From: a bacterium | GTDB taxonomy: Bacteria > UBA10199 > 2-02-FULL-44-16 > JAAZCA01 | Direction of reading: 5' to 3' | Length of the DNA stretch: 64,000 nucleotides | Assembly: GCA_021810905.1 (NCBI GenBank) | Contig: JAJZQH010000009.1 | Span: forward strand, 85,734 to 149,733 | Part shown: positions 8,755 to 16,732 of the stretch, one piece after another | How positions within the stretch are numbered: position 1 is the stretch's first letter | Layout of the letters: each line of letters opens with the position of its first letter | Notes under the pieces: model-generated | The model's input: only the letters and a program-made list of their open reading frames with translations | Told to the model about the DNA's origin: nothing | Databases searched by the model: none | Program-made: the position numbers and the translations under genes

Positions 8755-8816
8755 TGCGTTCGTAAAGCCTGTCCAGGTTTTCGATCGCACGAGAGTACGA
8801 TCGCACTAACGCACGC
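8751..8816. repeat. Quasi-palindrome between convergent genes, supplying both stop codons
   Basis: TTAGTGCG at 8751-8758 is mirrored by CGCACTAA at 8802-8809, with CGATCGCAC repeated twice in the right arm. The left arm contains the TAG stop of the cold-shock-like gene and, on the other strand, the right arm contains the TAG stop of gltX, so both genes end in TAGTGCG. The centre contains GCCTGTCCA, a 9-mer also present in the centre of the quasi-palindrome at 17195-17325. It may act as a bidirectional terminator, although no T-run follows. Confidence 0.6.
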
Positions 8817-10197
8817 TTTGCAGTGCTGCTTCTATCCGTTTGAGCGCACGCTCTTTCCCCAGAATTGAGAGCACCTCATAGATGCCGGGACTTGCAGTTG
8901 AGCCGGTGAGTGAGACGCGTACGGGCTGCGCAAGCTCCAGCATTTTGCAGCCGAATTCGGAAAGCGCCGATTCAAAGAGCTTTGCCAGGGCCTGCTCGCT
9001 CCAGTCATCCTGAAGGGCTAGACGATTTTTTATCGTATCCAGGCGTTTAGCGTTGTCACCCCTGAGCCATTTCTCCGTTGCCTTTGGATCTATCTCTATG
9101 ACATCGCGGAAATAGAACGCGGAGATCTCAGCTAGTTCCTTGAAGTTCCTGGCCCTCTCCCGTTCAGTAGCCAGCGCGCGCGCTGCATATGCGCGGTCGC
9201 CCGCGTCTAGAGACATGGCCTTGAGGAATGGTTCAGTCATTGCCGCGATCTCGTCATCGGTATTCTTCGCCATGTGCTGCGCATTCACCCAGCCCAGCTT
9301 CTCGAAATCGAAGATGGAAGGGGCGCTGCCTACGGCGCTCAGGTCAAATGCCTTTATCAGTTCGTCGCGAGAAAATATTTCGCGATCTCCGCACGACCAG
9401 CCGAGCCGCGCGAGATAATTGACGACCGCTTCAGGAAGATAGCCCATCTCCCTGTATTCCGTAACGGATGCGGCGCCGTGGCGTTTGGAGAGTTTTTTTC
9501 GGTCGGAGCCGTGGATCATAGGCAGGTGCGCGAACTCGGGCACGGGGTAACCCAGCGCTTCGTAGAGAAGTACCTGGCGCGGCGTGTTGTTGATATGGTC
9601 GTCGCCTCGTATGACGTGCGTGATCGCCATCGTCACGTCGTCGACGACCACGGTGAAATTGTAGGTGGGCGAGCCGTCGCTGCGCGCGATGATCAGGTCA
9701 TCGAGCTCGCGATTTTCAAAGGTAATCGTTCCCCTGCAGATGTCGTGGAAGCTTACGGAACCCTCGACCGGCGCGCGGAAGCGTATTGCCGCAGGCTTGC
9801 CGGGTTGCGCAGGTCTGTTGCGGCAGGTGCCGTCGTACTTGGGCTTTCGTCCCTCGGCCAGCGCCTGCGCGCGCTTGGCTTCAAGTTCTTCAGGAGTGCA
9901 CGTGCAAGGGTATGCCTTGCCCTCGTCGAGCAGCTTTTGCACGTGTTCGCGGTAGAGATCCATGCGCTGCGTCTGATAGAACGGCCCTTCGTCCCAGTCC
10001 ATTCCGAGCCAGCGCATTCCGTCGAGTATCGATTGTTCGAACTCCTTTGTGGATCGCTCGAGGTCGGTATCTTCGATTCGCAGAATGAAGACGCCGCCGT
10101 GATGGCGCGCGAAGAGCCAGTTGAAAAGAGCGGTGCGCGCTCCGCCGATGTGCAGGGCACCCGTAGGCGATGGTGCAAAGCGAACTCGTGGTTTCAT
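8806..10197 (-). CDS. gltX: Glutamate--tRNA ligase
   Basis: The protein is 463 residues. It begins RVRFAPSPTGALHIGGAR, the HIGH-type ATP motif, and contains KLSKRHG, the KMSKS-type loop, plus CTCTPEEL near residue 100, part of the GluRS zinc knuckle. It charges tRNA-Glu with glutamate. The start at 10197 is where homology begins; the open frame runs 63 codons further upstream, but that part only reads through the repeat element at 10224-10370. It is the last gene of a minus-strand group with the AmrB- and IlvC-like genes. The stop is inside a repeat arm. Confidence 0.95.
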   Translation of the reverse strand: MKPRVRFAPSPTGALHIGGARTALFNWLFARHHGGVFILRIEDTDLERSTKEFEQSILDGMRWLGMDWDEGPFYQTQRMDLYREHVQKLLDEGKAYPCTCTPEELEAKRAQALAEGRKPKYDGTCRNRPAQPGKPAAIRFRAPVEGSVSFHDICRGTITFENRELDDLIIARSDGSPTYNFTVVVDDVTMAITHVIRGDDHINNTPRQVLLYEALGYPVPEFAHLPMIHGSDRKKLSKRHGAASVTEYREMGYLPEAVVNYLARLGWSCGDREIFSRDELIKAFDLSAVGSAPSIFDFEKLGWVNAQHMAKNTDDEIAAMTEPFLKAMSLDAGDRAYAARALATERERARNFKELAEISAFYFRDVIEIDPKATEKWLRGDNAKRLDTIKNRLALQDDWSEQALAKLFESALSEFGCKMLELAQPVRVSLTGSTASPGIYEVLSILGKERALKRIEAALQSVR

Positions 10198-10223
10198 GTT
10201 ATCCTTTCCGTTTGATCCTGAAT

Positions 10224-10370
10224 TGCTGCAGCTGGAAGTTTTCTGTCGAGCGCGCCTAGAGGAGGCCGGGTTCAGCAGCCGTCTAATAATACCGACCGAC
10301 GAAAGGCAGGCGGCTCGCCGGCGTTTGAGGCGAGCCGCCTGCGATCGAGTGAAAACTTCCAGCTGCAGCA
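10224..10370. repeat. Core-plus-variable-arm element, copy 1
   Basis: A perfect 20-bp inverted repeat (10224-10243 and 10351-10370, starting TGCTGCAGCTGG) encloses a 103-bp core at 10246-10348. The core is about 90% identical, with no gaps, to 52370-52472, while the arms are unrelated to those of that second copy. The core ends in TCGA on both sides and contains a perfect 14-bp hairpin (10306-10319 with 10329-10342, loop of 9). The element starts 6 bases from the amrB stop codon and ends 27 bases before gltX. No open reading frame or transposase is inside it. Confidence 0.85.
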
Positions 10371-10375
10371 GCATG

Positions 10376-11182
10376 TCACTGTTCAATCACGAATCCTGCA
10401 TATCCCACCACGGCGTCGTAGTCGCCCGACACATCTCCGGACGTTGCGTGCTTTACCAACGTGGCCTTGGTGGCCCCGAGTTTTTTACATGCGAAGATCG
10501 TGATCGCAGTTGGGAGAACGCCGCACATCGATATGCGGTGTTCGGCGCAAGTGGTCACGAGCCCCAGCGCGTCCAGCGCGAGCACGCGGTCTATCGCCAT
10601 CTGATCCTTGTGGATCGTGCGTTTCTGGTCCTCATAGTGGTTCATGTCGCTGCTGGCCACGATGAGAATCTCTTCCTTTTCGCTCCTGATCACTTCGGCT
10701 ATCGCCTCGCCGATCCTGCGGCATTCGCCAACGTCAACCCTGGAAATGCAGATAGGGACGATTGAGAGCTCTGGCTGCCTTGCCAGCAAAAAAGGCAGTT
10801 CAACTTCGAGCGAGTGTTCCGCCAGATGGGCGGAATGGTCGTCAGCGAGCTCGCCGCATGCGGCGAGCAATTTCTTTGCCAGCGCCTCATCGACCGGGAT
10901 GCTGCCCGTGGGAATCTGCCAGCTCCCCCGAGCCCAGACGGCGGCGCGCTCGCCCATGCCCGTGTGATTAGGTGAGAGCACGATGCATCTGCGCGGCACG
11001 ACCACGCTTGCGAATACGGCGCCGGCGACGGCGCCCGAATATATGTAACCCGCGTGCGGCGCAACGGCGCCCATGGCTTTTCTTGGTTTCGCGTCCACGT
11101 TGAGGAAACGATTTACCTCGGCTTCGAGAGAAGCCTTGCTTCCTGGATAGAACTGGCCGGCGACTGCGGGTTTGCGTTCCAT
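10376..11182 (-). CDS. amrB: MEMO1-family protein (AmmeMemoRadiSam system protein B)
   Basis: The protein is 268 residues. It starts with RKPAVAGQFYP, contains 'APHAGYIYSGAVAG', 'LSPNHTGMG', 'EHSLEVELPFL' and 'VASSDMNHYE', the conserved blocks of the MEMO family, which has a dioxygenase-like fold with His residues forming a potential metal site. In bacteria it is often found with AMMECR1 and a radical SAM gene; neither is next to it here. The biochemical role is not settled. A good GGAGGGAG ribosome site precedes ATG 11182. It lies between the IlvC-like gene and gltX on the minus strand. Confidence 0.9.
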   Translation of the reverse strand: MERKPAVAGQFYPGSKASLEAEVNRFLNVDAKPRKAMGAVAPHAGYIYSGAVAGAVFASVVVPRRCIVLSPNHTGMGERAAVWARGSWQIPTGSIPVDEALAKKLLAACGELADDHSAHLAEHSLEVELPFLLARQPELSIVPICISRVDVGECRRIGEAIAEVIRSEKEEILIVASSDMNHYEDQKRTIHKDQMAIDRVLALDALGLVTTCAEHRISMCGVLPTAITIFACKKLGATKATLVKHATSGDVSGDYDAVVGYAGFVIEQ

Positions 11183-11203
11183 TTCTCCCTCCTTTTTTAT
11201 TGG

Positions 11204-12145
11204 CTAGGAGTTGTTCCTGCGATGGATCCTTTCGATCGGATGAGCGGCATCGCGTTCACGCGCGTCGCGCAGTGCTGAAAAATTACGATCCTGCGCCAGT
11301 GCAAGTTCATGGGCAAACAGATTCGATTTTATCTCGCGCAGGACCTTTTTCATTTCCTCGCGAGCCGATGCGCCGATGATCCTCGGGCCGCGCGTGGCTG
11401 CGCCGTATGCCGCGGTATCGCTCACGCGCGCGCGCATACCAGCGATGCCGTGACGAAAGATGAGGTCCGCAATTGGTTTCAGTTCCCGCAGGCAGCAGTA
11501 GTACGCGATCTCCTCATTGTAGCCGGCCTCCACAAGGGATTCGAACGCCGCGCGCGCCAGCTCAGGCATTCCGCCGCAGAGCAGCGCCTGTTCCGCAAAG
11601 AGGTCTGTCTCCGTCTCTTCCGCAAATGTCGATTGGATGAAAGGGCCTCTGCCTGCGATCCCCCGGGCATATTCCATGGCCCGCTCCCTGGCTTTGCCGG
11701 TAAAATCCTGCGCAACGGCAATTACGCACGGAACGGATCGATCTTGCACAAATCCTTGCCTCACTGCGTCCGCGTGAGCGAGCGGGGCGACGAGTACGAC
11801 ATCCAAGTCCGGACGCGGGGATATTTTCTTGTAATGAATATTAAAACCGTGGGCAAAGAGAAGCGCCGCGCCGCGGGGCAGGTGCGGAGCGAGTACATCA
11901 TTATAATAGGCGGGTTGCACCGCGTCGGGCAATAGCATAGCCGCGATTGTGGCCCTGCCAGCGGCCTCGCTGGCGTTCGTGTAGAGCGGCAACCCCGCTT
12001 CCCGTACGGCAGCTGCCCTGGGGCTTTGAGGCCTGAGGCTGACGCCAACCGCCATGCCGCTGTCGCGCAGGTTCAGGGCCTGCACGCTTCCCTGTGAGCC
12101 GAAGCCCGCGATGAGAATCTCTTCAGAATGAGCTGGAATCGACAT
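11204..12145 (-). CDS. Ketol-acid reductoisomerase (IlvC) homologue lacking catalytic residues
   Basis: The protein is 313 residues and aligns by eye with class I IlvC along its length: nucleotide loop GFGSQG, 'ALNLRDSG', 'FAHGFNIHY', 'SPRPDLDV', 'AEETETDLFAEQ', 'LCGG' and 'SLVEAGYNEEIAYY'. Two positions required in known enzymes differ: the active-site Lys of VAPK is Leu (VAPLAHAD), and the metal-binding Glu of the YFExxHE motif is Cys (YYCCLRE). The other two acidic ligands in ETDLFAEQ remain. No ilvB, ilvD or leu genes are nearby. I infer an NAD(P)-binding protein that has left branched-chain synthesis; its function is unknown. Confidence 0.8.
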   Translation of the reverse strand: MSIPAHSEEILIAGFGSQGSVQALNLRDSGMAVGVSLRPQSPRAAAVREAGLPLYTNASEAAGRATIAAMLLPDAVQPAYYNDVLAPHLPRGAALLFAHGFNIHYKKISPRPDLDVVLVAPLAHADAVRQGFVQDRSVPCVIAVAQDFTGKARERAMEYARGIAGRGPFIQSTFAEETETDLFAEQALLCGGMPELARAAFESLVEAGYNEEIAYYCCLRELKPIADLIFRHGIAGMRARVSDTAAYGAATRGPRIIGASAREEMKKVLREIKSNLFAHELALAQDRNFSALRDARERDAAHPIERIHRRNNS

Positions 12146-12274
12146 ACGAGCGCCTCACCTATCACCCGCTCCGGGAAAAAGCAAGCTCCGAGGCAGCAGG
12201 CAGGCCACACAAATCAAGCAGTTGTCAAAATATGCTTCACTAATAACTTTAATAGATATTGTCTAATCTCCTGC

Positions 12275-12302
12275 TTGACAGTGTGTAACCCTTCGTTATA
12301 GG
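12275..12302 (+). promoter_or_regulatory. Promoter of panD, predicting a nearly leaderless mRNA
   Basis: TTGACA (12275-12280) is followed after 16 bases by TATAGG (12297-12302). Transcription would start near 12309, only a few bases before ATG 12313. There is no Shine-Dalgarno sequence in GGTTCGCGCGCC upstream of this ATG, consistent with leaderless initiation. The -35 box is perfect, the -10 box is weak. Confidence 0.5.
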
Positions 12303-12312
12303 TTCGCGCGCC

Positions 12313-12735
12313 ATGCGCCGGAACGTCCTAAAATCCAAGATACATCGCGCCGTTGTAACGGACGCGAATGTGGCCTACGAGGGATCGGTCACAATAGACC
12401 TCGATCTTATGGAGGCGGCCGATCTGGTTGAATATGAAGAAGTGCATATTTGGGATATCACCAACGGTCAGCGTCTGGTCACGTACGTAATCGAGGGCAA
12501 TCGAGGTTCGGGTGTCGTCGCGATAAACGGCGCCGCGGCTCACGTCATAAAGCGCGGCGATCAAGTGATAATTGGCAGTTTCGTTGCGTGCGATGAGAAC
12601 GAGCTGCGTGATCATCTGGTTCGAAAGGTCTTTGTGGATCAAGAAAATCACGTAGAGAGCGTTGATCTGGCCAAGATCAGCTCAAAGGGTTCTGCCAAAG
12701 GGCATTTTGCGCAGGGGGAGTGCCGGCCGTCATGA
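12313..12735 (+). CDS. panD: Aspartate 1-decarboxylase precursor
   Basis: The protein is 140 residues. It makes beta-alanine from aspartate for pantothenate and coenzyme A. It has the self-cleavage site YEGS at residues 22-25, where Gly24-Ser25 is cut to give the pyruvoyl group, the preceding KIHRA(V) block, and the conserved '[19 protein letters not shown]' region. The C-terminal 15 residues are an extension. It overlaps the DUF177 gene by ATGA. Confidence 0.93.
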   Translation: MRRNVLKSKIHRAVVTDANVAYEGSVTIDLDLMEAADLVEYEEVHIWDITNGQRLVTYVIEGNRGSGVVAINGAAAHVIKRGDQVIIGSFVACDENELRDHLVRKVFVDQENHVESVDLAKISSKGSAKGHFAQGECRPS

Positions 12736-13298
12736 AGGGTTTTGAAATCCTCATAGAGGATATCCCTGATGAAGGTTTGGAAATTGAGGCCGCGGAAGGA
12801 GATGTCTGGCTCGCCGAGGCAGTGCGCGAAGCAATAGGCGAGGAGTTTGACGAACCCTTCAAAGCACAGCTTTCGCTTTCGATTTTCAAGGTGGAAGGTA
12901 ACGTGAATCTGGAGGGAGAGATGCTCCTGATCACGCGTCGCGAATGCGATCGTTGCCTTGAACGCTTCGATGAAAATATAACCGTCCCCTTGCATACGGT
13001 GCTGGCGCCACTTTACGAGAGCGAACGCCAGCGAGAGAGGGAAGGAAGGCTCGGCGCGGAGGTCGTGAAGGAAGACCTCGAGTTCGGATTTTACGAGGGC
13101 GACCGTTTTGACCTTGCCGAAGTGGTCCGAGAGCTCGTCGCGCTGGCAATACCTATGAAGCATCTCTGCCGCGATGACTGTAAAGGGCTCTGCCAGAAAT
13201 GCGGCAAAGATTTGAATGAGGGCCCTTGCGGTTGTCCTCAGGTTGAGAATAAAGGCGCTTTTGAAGCGCTGAAAAAATTGAAAACCCGTAAATCGTAA
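12732..13298 (+). CDS. DUF177/YceD-family protein
   Basis: The protein is 188 residues. It carries the DUF177 features: a '[11 protein letters not shown]' zinc-like CxxC in the middle and a second CxxxCxxC set ('[17 protein letters not shown]') near the C-terminus. The family is almost always directly upstream of rpmF, as here, and is linked to 23S rRNA/ribosome biogenesis. ATG 12732 overlaps the panD stop. The last three codons and the TAA come from the CGTAAATCGTAA repeat arm downstream, so the C-terminus has probably been shortened or replaced by repeat growth. Confidence 0.85.
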   Translation: MKGFEILIEDIPDEGLEIEAAEGDVWLAEAVREAIGEEFDEPFKAQLSLSIFKVEGNVNLEGEMLLITRRECDRCLERFDENITVPLHTVLAPLYESERQREREGRLGAEVVKEDLEFGFYEGDRFDLAEVVRELVALAIPMKHLCRDDCKGLCQKCGKDLNEGPCGCPQVENKGAFEALKKLKTRKS

Positions 13299-13361
13299 AT
13301 CGTGGATCGCACAAAAAAACTGAGGGTCTTACGAATCACGATCCACGAACCACGATTCACG
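13287..13361. repeat. Intergenic quasi-palindrome, CGTAAAT type, copy A1
   Basis: The left arm repeats CGTAAAT/CGTGGAT (13287-13310); the centre is ACAAAAAAACTGAGGGTCTT; the right arm carries the complement as ACGATCCACGAACCACGATTCACG. The arms pair imperfectly into a long hairpin between the DUF177 gene and rpmF. The centre ACTGAGG..CTTTACGA is shared with the copy at 16649-16727. Confidence 0.75.
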
Positions 13362-13380
13362 TAATTGAAAGGAGCCAGCC

Positions 13381-13563
13381 GTGGCCGTACCAGCTAGAAG
13401 AAAATCAAAGGGTCGCAAGAACATGCGCCGTGCCATGAACATGAAGCTCGACGCAATAGCATTCTCCACATGCCCCCAGTGCAAGCAGCCAAAACTTCCT
13501 CACAGGGTCTGCATACACTGCGGTTTCTATAAGGGGCGCGAAGTTGTAAAGACAGTGGAGTAA
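13381..13563 (+). CDS. rpmF: 50S ribosomal protein L32
   Basis: The protein is 60 residues: [18 protein letters not shown] at the start and a CPQC....HRVCIHCG zinc ribbon, so it is the C+ form of L32. It is usually followed by plsX and fabH; here an acyl-carrier-like gene comes directly after. GTG start with AAAGGAG 5-6 bases upstream. Confidence 0.95.
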   Translation: MAVPARRKSKGRKNMRRAMNMKLDAIAFSTCPQCKQPKLPHRVCIHCGFYKGREVVKTVE

Positions 13564-13573
13564 GGGCGAAACC

Positions 13574-13819
13574 GTGTCTTCTCAAGATACCACAGAGAGC
13601 AGGGTCAAGGAGATCGTGGCCGAGCAGCTTGGGCTCGCCGTCGAGGACGTGCAGCTCGACTCGTCCATAACGGACGACCTCGGAGCCGACGAACTCGACA
13701 AGGTCGAGCTCATCATGGCGATCGAGGAGGAGTTCGACTGCGATATTGATGATGAGGACGCAGAGGGCCTCCACACCTTGCAGGACGTGATCGACTTCAT
13801 CGGCCGGCGCCCTCAGTGA
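13574..13819 (+). CDS. Acyl-carrier-protein-like protein lacking the phosphopantetheine serine
   Basis: The protein is 81 residues and is otherwise a typical ACP, matching along its whole length (RVKEIVAEQLG, 'DDLGADELDKVELIMAIEEEFD', 'TLQDVIDFI'). The invariant DSL motif is DEL: the serine that carries 4'-phosphopantetheine is Glu, coded GAA. More than one base change separates Ser from Glu, so a single sequencing error is unlikely. It cannot be a normal acyl carrier. In related genomes this position (rpmF ... rpiB) holds plsX-fabH-fabD-fabG-acpP-fabF; here those genes are missing and only this one is left. A structural or regulatory role is possible. Start GTG 13574 has a weak ribosome site. 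Confidence 0.85.
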   Translation: MSSQDTTESRVKEIVAEQLGLAVEDVQLDSSITDDLGADELDKVELIMAIEEEFDCDIDDEDAEGLHTLQDVIDFIGRRPQ

Positions 13820-13838
13820 CTTAGAGCAAGGAGCCATG

Positions 13839-14273
13839 ATGCGCATCGCGATCGCATCCGACCACGCAGGCTTTCCAATGAAGGAGGCGCTGAAGGATCG
13901 CCTCTCGCGCGCCGGGCATGAGGTAGCTGATTTTGGCGCGCATTCCACAGAAAGATCCGATTATCCTGATTTTGCGAAACTCGCTGCCGCTGCGGTCGAA
14001 GAGGGGCGCGCGGACCGGGGCGTGCTCGTGTGCGGCTCCGGCATAGGCATGTGCATCGCCGCAAACCGCTTTCCTCACGTGCGCGCCGCAGTGCTTCACG
14101 ACGAGTACGACGCAGAGATGAGCCGCCGCCACAACGACGCCAACGTCGCATGCTTCGGAGCCCGCTCAATCGATGAGAATGAGACAGGCAGGCTTCTCGA
14201 CATCTTCCTGAACGCGCCGTTTGACGGCGGCCGCCACGAAGGCCGCGTGATGAAGCTTTGCAGACTGCCGTGA
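13839..14273 (+). CDS. rpiB: Ribose-5-phosphate isomerase B
   Basis: The protein is 144 residues. It interconverts ribose-5-phosphate and ribulose-5-phosphate. It has 'IASDHAGFPMKE', 'HSTERSDYPDFA', the CGSGIGMCIAANR loop with the catalytic Cys, and 'RRHNDANVACFGAR'. Two ATGs are adjacent (13836 and 13839); the second has the better 5-base spacing to AAGGAG. It follows the ACP-like gene by 19 bases. Confidence 0.93.
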   Translation: MRIAIASDHAGFPMKEALKDRLSRAGHEVADFGAHSTERSDYPDFAKLAAAAVEEGRADRGVLVCGSGIGMCIAANRFPHVRAAVLHDEYDAEMSRRHNDANVACFGARSIDENETGRLLDIFLNAPFDGGRHEGRVMKLCRLP

Positions 14274-14288
14274 CAAATAGGGGGGCGG

Positions 14289-15263
14289 ATGCTCAAGGCG
14301 TTTGTCTGCGTTACTGGGGAACCAGCGAAAGAAATAGGCTCTGAAAATGTGGCTTCCTTTTTGACGGACGAAAAGAGCCACGTCTGGGTAGATCTTTCGG
14401 AAAACGTTGAAGAATACCAGCGCTTTCTGGCGGAGACGATGAATTTTCATCCGCTGGTGGTCGAAGATCTCATGAGCCACGGCATGCTGCCGAAGGTCGA
14501 GGAATACGACGGCGGACTCTTCATGCTGATGCAGGACATTGTGCTGCTCGATGCAGCGGGGCAAGAGGATCGGCTGCGGACGTACGACCTCTTCATGTTC
14601 ATCGGAAAGAATTTTCTGGTCACCGTGCATCGCAATAGAATCAGAGCTGTCGATTCATATATGCAGGACGCGGCCGCCATGACGCGGCTCTTGTCGAGAG
14701 GAATAGAGCCATTCGTGCACGGTATCATCCGGCGAATGGTCGACAGCTTCTTTCCAATGCTTGACCGCGTCGATGCCAAGCTCGATGCCGCCGAGGAATC
14801 GATCTTCAGCAAACCGGTTCAGGAGGATCTGCAGCGCGTCTTCGAGTTGCGCAAAGACGTTATGCAGCTTCGCTCCATCGCGCAGCAGCAACTCAACGTC
14901 ATAAGCCGAATCTCCATCGGCGAGTTCGAGGCGGTCTCTCCCCACGGACTTCTTCTCGCGCGCGACATCTACGATCATCTCTATCGTTTTTCAGAAAAGG
15001 CCGCAGGTTTCCGCGAAGAGATCATGGGGCTGCTCGATGCCTATCTCTCTCAGGTCAACAACCGCATGAACGACGTGGTGCGAGTGCTCACCATGATGGC
15101 CACGATCATGCTGCCTCTCTCTATAATCGTTGGTTTCTATGGCATGAACTTTCATACGATGCCCGGGCTCTCGCATCCATACGGATGGCTCTTCACGATA
15201 CTCGGTATGGTAGGACTCGTATCCGGCATGATAGTCTATTTCCGCCACAAGAGATGGATCTAG
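14289..15263 (+). CDS. corA: CorA-family magnesium/cobalt transporter
   Basis: The protein is 324 residues: a large cytoplasmic N-domain, a long helix and two C-terminal membrane helices. The first is followed by YGMNF, the ion-selective loop motif; the last segment ends in basic residues (RHKRWI). It is an inner-membrane pentameric channel for Mg2+ (Co2+/Ni2+ possible). ATG 14289 has GGGGGCGG upstream. It separates rpiB from glyA, which are direct neighbours in related operons, so it may be an insertion into this gene string. Confidence 0.92.
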   Translation: MLKAFVCVTGEPAKEIGSENVASFLTDEKSHVWVDLSENVEEYQRFLAETMNFHPLVVEDLMSHGMLPKVEEYDGGLFMLMQDIVLLDAAGQEDRLRTYDLFMFIGKNFLVTVHRNRIRAVDSYMQDAAAMTRLLSRGIEPFVHGIIRRMVDSFFPMLDRVDAKLDAAEESIFSKPVQEDLQRVFELRKDVMQLRSIAQQQLNVISRISIGEFEAVSPHGLLLARDIYDHLYRFSEKAAGFREEIMGLLDAYLSQVNNRMNDVVRVLTMMATIMLPLSIIVGFYGMNFHTMPGLSHPYGWLFTILGMVGLVSGMIVYFRHKRWI

Positions 15264-15326
15264 AGCCTCTGAGTTTCGCTCCAAAGATCGAATTTTCGTT
15301 ATGAAAACCATTTTGTCAGAGGCTCT
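15262..15326. other. 11-bp inverted repeat in the glyA leader region
   Basis: AGAGCCTCTGA at 15262-15272 pairs exactly with TCAGAGGCTCT at 15316-15326, enclosing 43 bases. The left arm overlaps the last bases of corA. It could be a weak terminator for corA, an operator or the closing stem of an RNA; I see no known riboswitch signature inside. Confidence 0.45.
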
Positions 15327-15356
15327 TGCTCCTTGCCCTTTCCGGGGCGGTATGCT
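15326..15356 (+). promoter_or_regulatory. Possible promoter of glyA
   Basis: TTGCTC (15326-15331) and TATGCT (15351-15356) are 19 bases apart, 40 bases before ATG 15397. The spacing is longer than ideal and the boxes are imperfect, so this is tentative. Confidence 0.35.
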
Positions 15357-15396
15357 AGCTCCGGCGCACTTTCCAACGATCGTTCCAGGAGGGTTC

Positions 15397-16644
15397 ATGC
15401 TCACCGATGCACTGAGAAAATTCGATTCGGAGATAGCGGATGCGATTCAAAAAGAAGTGGAGCGGCAGGAGTACAAGCTCGAACTGATAGCTTCGGAAAA
15501 TTTCGTCTCCACAAACGTGCTTTCGGCCATGGGCAGTCAGCTCACGAACAAATACGCGGAAGGGTATCCAGGGAAGCGCTACTACGGCGGATGCGAATTC
15601 GTTGACGTGGCCGAAGACCTTGCACGCGAGCGCGCTAAGAAGCTCTTCGGCTGCGATCATGTGAACGTACAGCCGCACTCCGGCACTCAGGCGAACATGG
15701 GCGTCTACTTCGCCGTGCTCAAACCCGGCGACACGATAATGGGCATGAACCTCTCGCACGGAGGTCACCTCACGCACGGTTCGCCTGTCTCCATTTCCGG
15801 CACATACTTCAAGGTCGTGTCCTACGGCGTGAACCCAGCGACGGAGCTTCTTGACTACGACGAACTCGGCCGTCTCGCGCGCGAACACAGACCGAAGCTG
15901 ATCGTGTGCGGCGCGTCCGCGTATTCCCGCGACATCGATTTTAAAAAATTCCGCGAGACGGCGGATGAAGTGGGCGCCATGGTGATGGCGGACATCGCGC
16001 ATCCCGCCGGGCTCGTCGCCACCGGTCTGCATACGAGCCCGGTGCCTTATTGCGAATTCGTCACGACGACGACGCACAAGACGCTGCGCGGTCCGCGCGG
16101 CGGCATGATCATGTGCCGCGAGCAGTTCGCAAAGCAGATCGACAAGGCGATATTCCCCGGAACTCAGGGCGGTCCGCTCATGCACGTGATCGCCGCAAAA
16201 GCGGTCGCGTTCAAGGAAGATCTTGAGCCGGCGTACAAGGATTACTGCCGCCAGATAGTCGCGAACAGCCGCGCGCTTGCGGCGACTCTGGCGAAACGGG
16301 GTTTCCGTATCGTAAACGGCGGAACCGACACTCACCTCTTCCTGGTCGATCTCACCGACAAAGGCATCACCGGCAAGGACGCGGAAGAGGCGCTGGGCCG
16401 TGCTGGCATCACGGTCAATAAGAACACGATCCCGCGCGAGACGCGCTCCCCGTTCGTTACGAGCGGCATCCGTGTGGGCACGCCCGCGCTTACGACCCGC
16501 GGCATGAAGGAGAGTCAGATGCATTCGATCGGCGGATGGATGGCCGATGTGCTCTCCAATCTAGCCGACACGACGATGCAGGAGAAAGTAAAGCGCGATG
16601 TGCGCACCCTCTGTGAGGGATTTCCAATTTATCGGAACTCGTGA
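15397..16644 (+). CDS. glyA: Serine hydroxymethyltransferase
   Basis: The protein is 415 residues. It interconverts serine and glycine with tetrahydrofolate and pyridoxal phosphate. It has '[11 protein letters not shown]', '[18 protein letters not shown]', '[12 protein letters not shown]' and '[14 protein letters not shown]', in which the Lys binds PLP. ATG 15397 has AGGAGGG 3-9 bases upstream; the frame opens 32 codons earlier, in the leader. nrdR follows after a quasi-palindrome. Confidence 0.96.
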   Translation: MLTDALRKFDSEIADAIQKEVERQEYKLELIASENFVSTNVLSAMGSQLTNKYAEGYPGKRYYGGCEFVDVAEDLARERAKKLFGCDHVNVQPHSGTQANMGVYFAVLKPGDTIMGMNLSHGGHLTHGSPVSISGTYFKVVSYGVNPATELLDYDELGRLAREHRPKLIVCGASAYSRDIDFKKFRETADEVGAMVMADIAHPAGLVATGLHTSPVPYCEFVTTTTHKTLRGPRGGMIMCREQFAKQIDKAIFPGTQGGPLMHVIAAKAVAFKEDLEPAYKDYCRQIVANSRALAATLAKRGFRIVNGGTDTHLFLVDLTDKGITGKDAEEALGRAGITVNKNTIPRETRSPFVTSGIRVGTPALTTRGMKESQMHSIGGWMADVLSNLADTTMQEKVKRDVRTLCEGFPIYRNS

Positions 16645-16648
16645 TTAG

Positions 16649-16727
16649 CCGATCGTCGATCGTCGTTCGTAAAAAAACTGAGGCCTTTACGATCCACGAA
16701 CGACTAACGACGAATGACGAACGACGG
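16649..16727. repeat. Intergenic quasi-palindrome, CGATCGT type, copy A2
   Basis: Left arm CCGATCGTCGATCGTCGTTCGT (16649-16670), centre AAAAAAACTGAGGCCTTT, right arm of ACGA-rich repeats (16689-16727) ending 5 bases before nrdR. The arms use CGTCGTT-type units instead of the CGTAAAT units of copy A1, yet the centre is the same. Confidence 0.75.
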
Positions 16728-16732
16728 ATTTT

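Noticed and set aside
9274..10215. 313-residue plus-strand frame opposite gltX
   Set aside because: A mirror frame of a high-GC coding gene; the minus-strand product is unmistakable GluRS.
10224..10370. Retron msr-msd or integron attC site
   Set aside because: A retron would have a reverse transcriptase next to it and shorter a1/a2 arms; attC sites have conserved outer ends and variable interior, the opposite of what is seen here.
10198..10386. 63-codon N-terminal extension of gltX
   Set aside because: It only reads through the inverted-repeat element and has no homology to GluRS; RVRFAPSPTG is the usual start.
15264..15396. Folate or glycine riboswitch upstream of glyA
   Set aside because: Only an 11-bp inverted repeat is present; none of the conserved core sequences known to me can be seen.
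15355..16524. 389-residue minus-strand frame opposite glyA
   Set aside because: Antisense shadow of glyA; composition rich in His and Arg without any domain.
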